Below are positions 62,101-64,000 of a DNA stretch of 64,000 nucleotides, in pieces; the first letter of the stretch is position 1; every line of letters begins with the position of its first letter. The position numbers and the translations under genes were made by a program. This DNA comes from Runella sp. SP2 (lineage in GTDB: Bacteria > Bacteroidota > Bacteroidia > Cytophagales > Spirosomataceae), in NCBI RefSeq assembly GCF_003711225.1, contig NZ_CP031030.1, forward strand, positions 3,348,001-3,412,000. Direction: 5' to 3'. The notes beneath the pieces are model-generated. The model ran no database searches, was not told the origin of the DNA, and saw nothing but the letters and a program-made list of their open reading frames with translations.

Positions 62101-64000
62101 TGCTTGCTAAATTACTCAAAGGTACATCCGCAGGGAAGTTGGTGGCAAGACCGTTATTCAAACTAAACGTCTTTCCTGTTACATCGAAACGGATATTGCT
62201 ACTATTTTGGCTGATTTCCAGTGTTTCACCTGTGCCTGTTACGTCGGTGATGACAAGGTTATTGCCCGTCGTACTGATGGTGTAATCCGCCGTAATCCCT
62301 GTCCCTTGTACATCAAAACGATATTGGCTTTCACCTAAATCATTGTTAGCAATGCGGATGGTGGCGGTTCTTGTCCCTATTGCAGCTGGGTTAAAATTAA
62401 CCACAAAGGTCACTGATTGTCCTGGGCTTACGGTAGCAGGTAAGGTGATGCCACTGATAGAAAAATCGTTGGCATGGGTTCCAAATATCGTAATGGCGCC
62501 AGTATTAATATACAAATCGCCTCCCGTGCCACCCGTGTTTTGGATGGTGAAAGTATGACTCACAACTCCCGAATTTACATCGACCGAACCAAAATCGGTA
62601 TCATCTAGCGTAGAAGGAGTTGTATCCCCTGAAAGAATGTCTTGTCCAAGTCCAGTTACATTAATTTCTGGCGAAACCCCCACGGCCGTCACGTCAAAGG
62701 TATAAGGAGATGCGTCAGGATCATTGCTCTGAATACTGATTGTCGCAGTTCTCCGTCCATTGCCACTGGCATCTATAATTACGGGAAAAGTAGCAGAACT
62801 GCCAGGAGCGATGGTAAGGGGTAAAAGTACCGTTCCGATACCAAAATCACCCGCGCCCGATTTCGTAATGCCATTTGCTGGAATGACCAAATCAACAGTT
62901 CCCGTATTCTCAATTGTAAACGTACGTACGACTGGATCTGTTGAATAAATGTCAACGTTACCAAAATCAGTACCATCTTCGGTTCTAGGTGAGGTATCGC
63001 CATTATCAATAGTTAATCCATTGCCTTTAATATTGATATTAGGCGCAGCAGGCGCTTCCACCGTAATCACTACGTCATTATTGTCAGTTCCTCCCGTGTA
63101 ACTAATCGTCGCATTGAGGCTGCTTCCTCGGAAATTAGGAATCATTGCTCCCTGTGCTAGACCACTGAACGTACCTACGATAGCATCGGTACCGTCGTTG
63201 TTGACAATGGTAAAAGTATTTCCAGCAACGGGAACGTAACTACCCGAAAGTACTAAGTTCAACCCTCTTAAATCAATCGCTCCCTGTATATTCAACTGGT
63301 CATATTCTGTATTGACCGTTGTGCCGCCGATGGCGATATTAAGGTTATTGCCAGAAGTAAACGAAATGGTATTACCGCTCAAGTCCACGGTTGTGGACTT
63401 AGGATTAATCCCCCCAGCTGCATTAATAGCAATATTACCTGTACCTGCTCCAAATGACTGATTCAGGTTTAGAGCTTGACTAGTAGTGAAATAAACATTA
63501 CCAGCAGCGTGGGTAATAGCTTCATTCACATTGATAGTGCCCGTGTTGGCATCGCCAAAATGAATAGCCCCTCCTATGATATTGTCAAATTCAAAATCAG
63601 AGATGGTTATTGGCCCTCCAACCACGTCATTGGTAGCAACAAAATTAACTCCTACTCCATTGGTTAACGGCAAAAAAGTAACTTTGTTAGACGGATGACA
63701 CCTTATTAACGCTTGATCATCCGTCGTTGAAGCAACGCTATTAGCAATCACCGTTATATCCCCACCGTTTGTGACTGTATTGATTTCACCATTTAATCCG
63801 CTTAAGTCTGTATTTCCAACTAAAACCCCAAAAGAGGTGCTACTCCCCCCTTCTTTTCCTGTAATACTTATGTTACCTCCATTGCTCGTAATTAAATGAG
63901 CTACGTAAACTCCAAAGTTAGATGTCCCCGTGCCAATACCACCTTCGCCATAAATCGTTAACGTACCCATCCCCCCAGGTGCAACTGAATTAACTACTAT
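56144..64000 (-). CDS. Giant T9SS-secreted protein G, 5' end outside window
   Basis: At least 2618 residues; the frame is open through the right edge, so the first in-frame ATG (63970) is internal, not the start. From the edge: beta-solenoid repeats and an autotransporter-like closing segment (GNTFTIVNNDGTDAIVGTF); two choice-of-anchor D domains (DNA about 63040-62290; TDFGSVDVNSGVVSHTFTIQNTG, SVTFVVNFNPAAIGTRTATI); a second beta-solenoid (about 62280-59700), closely related to that of D (YTISTTGNNLVITD, NGGTGDDEVAFEG); four 86-residue Ig-like repeats; two beta-sandwiches; and the shared module (from DNA 58107). The sorting domain ends VRELPTGMYFLKV. Choice-of-anchor D domains resemble the ASH/HYDIN fold. 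D and G are the closest pair in passenger composition; D lacks the anchor D domains and G lacks, within the window, the MopE motifs. Confidence 0.93.
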   Translation of the reverse strand: MVVNSVAPGGMGTLTIYGEGGIGTGTSNFGVYVAHLITSNGGNISITGKEGGSSTSFGVLVGNTDLSGLNGEINTVTNGGDITVIANSVASTTDDQALIRCHPSNKVTFLPLTNGVGVNFVATNDVVGGPITISDFEFDNIIGGAIHFGDANTGTINVNEAITHAAGNVYFTTSQALNLNQSFGAGTGNIAINAAGGINPKSTTVDLSGNTISFTSGNNLNIAIGGTTVNTEYDQLNIQGAIDLRGLNLVLSGSYVPVAGNTFTIVNNDGTDAIVGTFSGLAQGAMIPNFRGSSLNATISYTGGTDNNDVVITVEAPAAPNINIKGNGLTIDNGDTSPRTEDGTDFGNVDIYSTDPVVRTFTIENTGTVDLVIPANGITKSGAGDFGIGTVLLPLTIAPGSSATFPVIIDASGNGRRTATISIQSNDPDASPYTFDVTAVGVSPEINVTGLGQDILSGDTTPSTLDDTDFGSVDVNSGVVSHTFTIQNTGGTGGDLYINTGAITIFGTHANDFSISGITLPATVSPGQSVTFVVNFNPAAIGTRTATIRIANNDLGESQYRFDVQGTGITADYTISTTGNNLVITDVTGTGETLEISQNSSNIRFDVTGKTFSLNNGLATNFPADVPLSNLASITVNTANGNDIIYVGAFTTQLPSLTINGGTGDDEVAFEGSINFASNASLDLDMQNDDANPGIDRVSFNSGNVILSGTGTATLKVSRDVFVVAGASVQTSDGNLTIESNQQTTPTAASFSGVNVTGTILVNGTGNLLLKGKGGNLTNSSQSGVVVSTGGLIQGGATGTTTIIGTGGASSGSFNRGVVVTRANSKITSSGGNVSVTGQGGGRATAAENDGILVFDGSQISAGGTGTVTVIGTGGQNSTGDSNFGVSVRGTNAQIFSNNGHVSVTGNGGGQTSGSSTSNDGIVLATTTKIMAGGSGNLSITGTGGSTSGGGNDGVVLSGELSTTGGNITILANGNATPGSTGGTHTGMTIATGGLVNAGGTGTISLTGNGGSSAGSNNWGIYMTGGAVSTSNGNIHLIANGKGTEGNNKGLDIISGTITAGGQGNLLIEGQGSLTAINSGNMGVEISGTNSTVATNNGNITITGLGGGSDEQGVNIGIYVHNSGKVNAGGSGNVILNGSGGASNGESNVGVNVGNNGVINTQGGNITITGIEGNGTFNYGINLQPGATISTASNGGNIRFNTNSFYAGEDEVSNKTISTTASGTITIQPRTSNTAINLGEITDPTTAGSSLNLNDFELDYMTTGTLIIGDVMSGNITVSQPITRPASTNVQLISGGDVIISGGSMNTNGGTLLLDPGTSPKAVKPTFNGTDVIASTLSFNSDLEITINGTTLGNGTGSTYSQLNVEGAINLTGVDLLLAGTYMPIGGEIFTIVNNDGTDAITGTFNGLAEGATMPNFRGSNLSATISYTGGTGNNDVVITVGQVCPTVSNAGPDQTPACGTTQVTLAGNTPTVGTGVWSVVSGTGGTFGNANSATSTFTGVAGNSYVLRWTISNGQCSASTDDVDVTFTQTPTVSNAGPDQTPACGTTQVTLAGNAPTVGTGVWSVVSGTGGTFGNANSATSTFTGVAGNSYVLRWTISNGQCSASTDDVDVTFTQTPTVSNAGPDQTPACGTTQVTLAGNAPTVGTGVWSVVSGTGGTFGNANSATSTFTGVAGNSYVLRWTISNGQCSASTDDVNVTFTQTPTVSNAGPDQTPACGTTQVTLAANAPTVGTGVWSVVSGTGGTFGNANSATSTFTGVAGNSYVLRWTISNGQCTASTDDVDVTFTQNLAPPTIGTITQPTCTLPTGSVVLNGLPSSGTWTLTRNPGAVTSTGTGATTTVSGLSSGTYTFTVTNAAGCTSGVSGDVDIIAPPSNVSITTAASSPICAGATSFTIPYTATTGNPTSYSITGTGITSVANGLLTSTPIVVNLSGPATGSSITYTLTVSNAGGCVSPNVTGSVAVVGPPTISLTTLQQTLNEGNSQVLCDTDANPVNGLQFGVSSSCVSGSPVWRVQVGSGAWSDWSATAPVSQPSNNQPHRYQAACDANCASTYSGVIELTINNRASVPQNVSLLVDGVTVAVGETKEVCSLVTTTLTFNANCAAGEVILYSVDGGEYSAGVPVGLVDNQFHNYRVRCRKSDGTPSCVESESGVMRLKLVTIPTAPTVSLSSTASCDATASFSGQSTCGSLRTIWYNATTNVALPSLPATVPSQTTSYYARCQTENGCVSEKSNVVTFTLTPTQVAPVITASQEIVCTGTTVTVSANCPAGSQTFWNTGVTAPSFEVAFSNVTKQTYWAKCVFEGGCQSAESMKKDVYWNAFVVTLINIGESKSAVKPANDKSLWTSQFITRDGGPELEQSTQVNPTLYYVENANKLAPRYWTVNVEACGLSTDGSLTFDMLATPEMGVIRSFNTHENNAPYFMYANREGWTELYAQNHPAYGFYQDNGVGGNVYDTGLPKGLYKLSIRYWDQKGWGSIYPSTRKPQGNVLAYQEYWFRIQSRDGVGVGAARTAESEVVNGKEQGSDNGKQLTDNGVFATVLPNPVTNILRLKVQDSKGQTVQAALTDASGREVLRRQFVPETNTHQEEFGVRELPTGMYFLKVTTADQQATLKVVKVE
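56394..56460 (-). repeat. Low-complexity linker repeat in G
   Basis: A short version (VVNGKEQGSDNGKQLTDNG) similar to D, with the GTTATC-type tract intact and few GGCAAG units. Confidence 0.7.
58625..59656 (-). repeat. Four tandem 258-bp Ig-like repeats in G
   Basis: Four 86-residue units with NAGPDQTPACGTTQ, GTFGNANSATSTFTGVAGNSY and SASTDDVDVTFTQ. They are almost identical to each other and match only the last unit of the D array. Confidence 0.95.
60450..61650 (-). repeat. Beta-solenoid repeats in G
   Basis: Repeats with GIYVHNSGKVNAGGSGNVILNG and ITSSGGNVSVTGQGGG patterns, the same family as the solenoid of D at about 33180-34640. Confidence 0.8.

Noticed and set aside
63968-63970. ATG at 63970 as the start of G
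   Set aside because: The frame continues open to the right edge and already encodes solenoid-type sequence before this codon; no signal peptide follows it.

Overview
The window looks like the chromosome of a member of the Bacteroidota, most likely a Cytophagales/Runella-like bacterium. Every giant protein ends in a type A C-terminal sorting domain of the type IX secretion system (T9SS), the regulators have Bacteroidota architectures (periplasmic TPR, membrane helix, cytoplasmic output domain), and several promoters resemble the Bacteroidota -33/-7 pattern (TTTG-N19-TAnnTTTG). The genus is inference only.

About 85-90% of the sequence is seven giant secreted mosaic proteins, called A to G here, all on the minus strand: A 1237-6186, B 8313-16331, C 16722-24764, D 25062-37652, E 37937-44563, F 47302-54015 and G 56144-64000 (5' end outside the window). 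They share a nearly constant C-terminal module of about 650 residues (about 2 kb of DNA each, about 14 kb in total): Cys-containing beta-sandwich repeats, an unrecognised Trp/Tyr-rich domain, a low-complexity linker and the T9SS signal. The N-terminal passengers differ: pectate-lyase-like beta-helices, autotransporter-like beta-solenoids, BspA/DUF285 repeats, HYR domains, Ig-like tandem arrays (19 x 255 bp in D, 4 x 258 bp in G), two seven-bladed VCBS propellers (F), MopE-like calcium motifs and choice-of-anchor D domains. The locus reads as a surface adhesin array with a constant stalk/sorting end and exchangeable tips.

Four signalling genes sit among them: two TPR-membrane-HTH regulators (6339-8138 and 54353-56023), each directly upstream of one adhesin (A and F), and a histidine kinase/response regulator pair (44943-47180) divergent from E. 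A truncated 7TMR-DISM receptor lies at the left edge.

The most interesting signals are in the non-coding DNA. (1) A and F, each next to a TPR-HTH regulator, share a promoter-overlapping tandem repeat TTGYRAYG-N3-TTGYRAYG with different variable bases in each. (2) C, E and the kinase operon share the palindrome ATAAGGGTTAACCCTTAT. (3) B and D share four helically phased copies of TGGAACATTAGAGCAAAA just upstream of an identical -7 box. C-B and E-D look like a duplicated two-gene unit whose ends and control regions were kept while the passengers were replaced. The variable linkers are made of repeat DNA that also occurs between genes here. No RNA genes, CRISPR arrays or transposase genes were seen.
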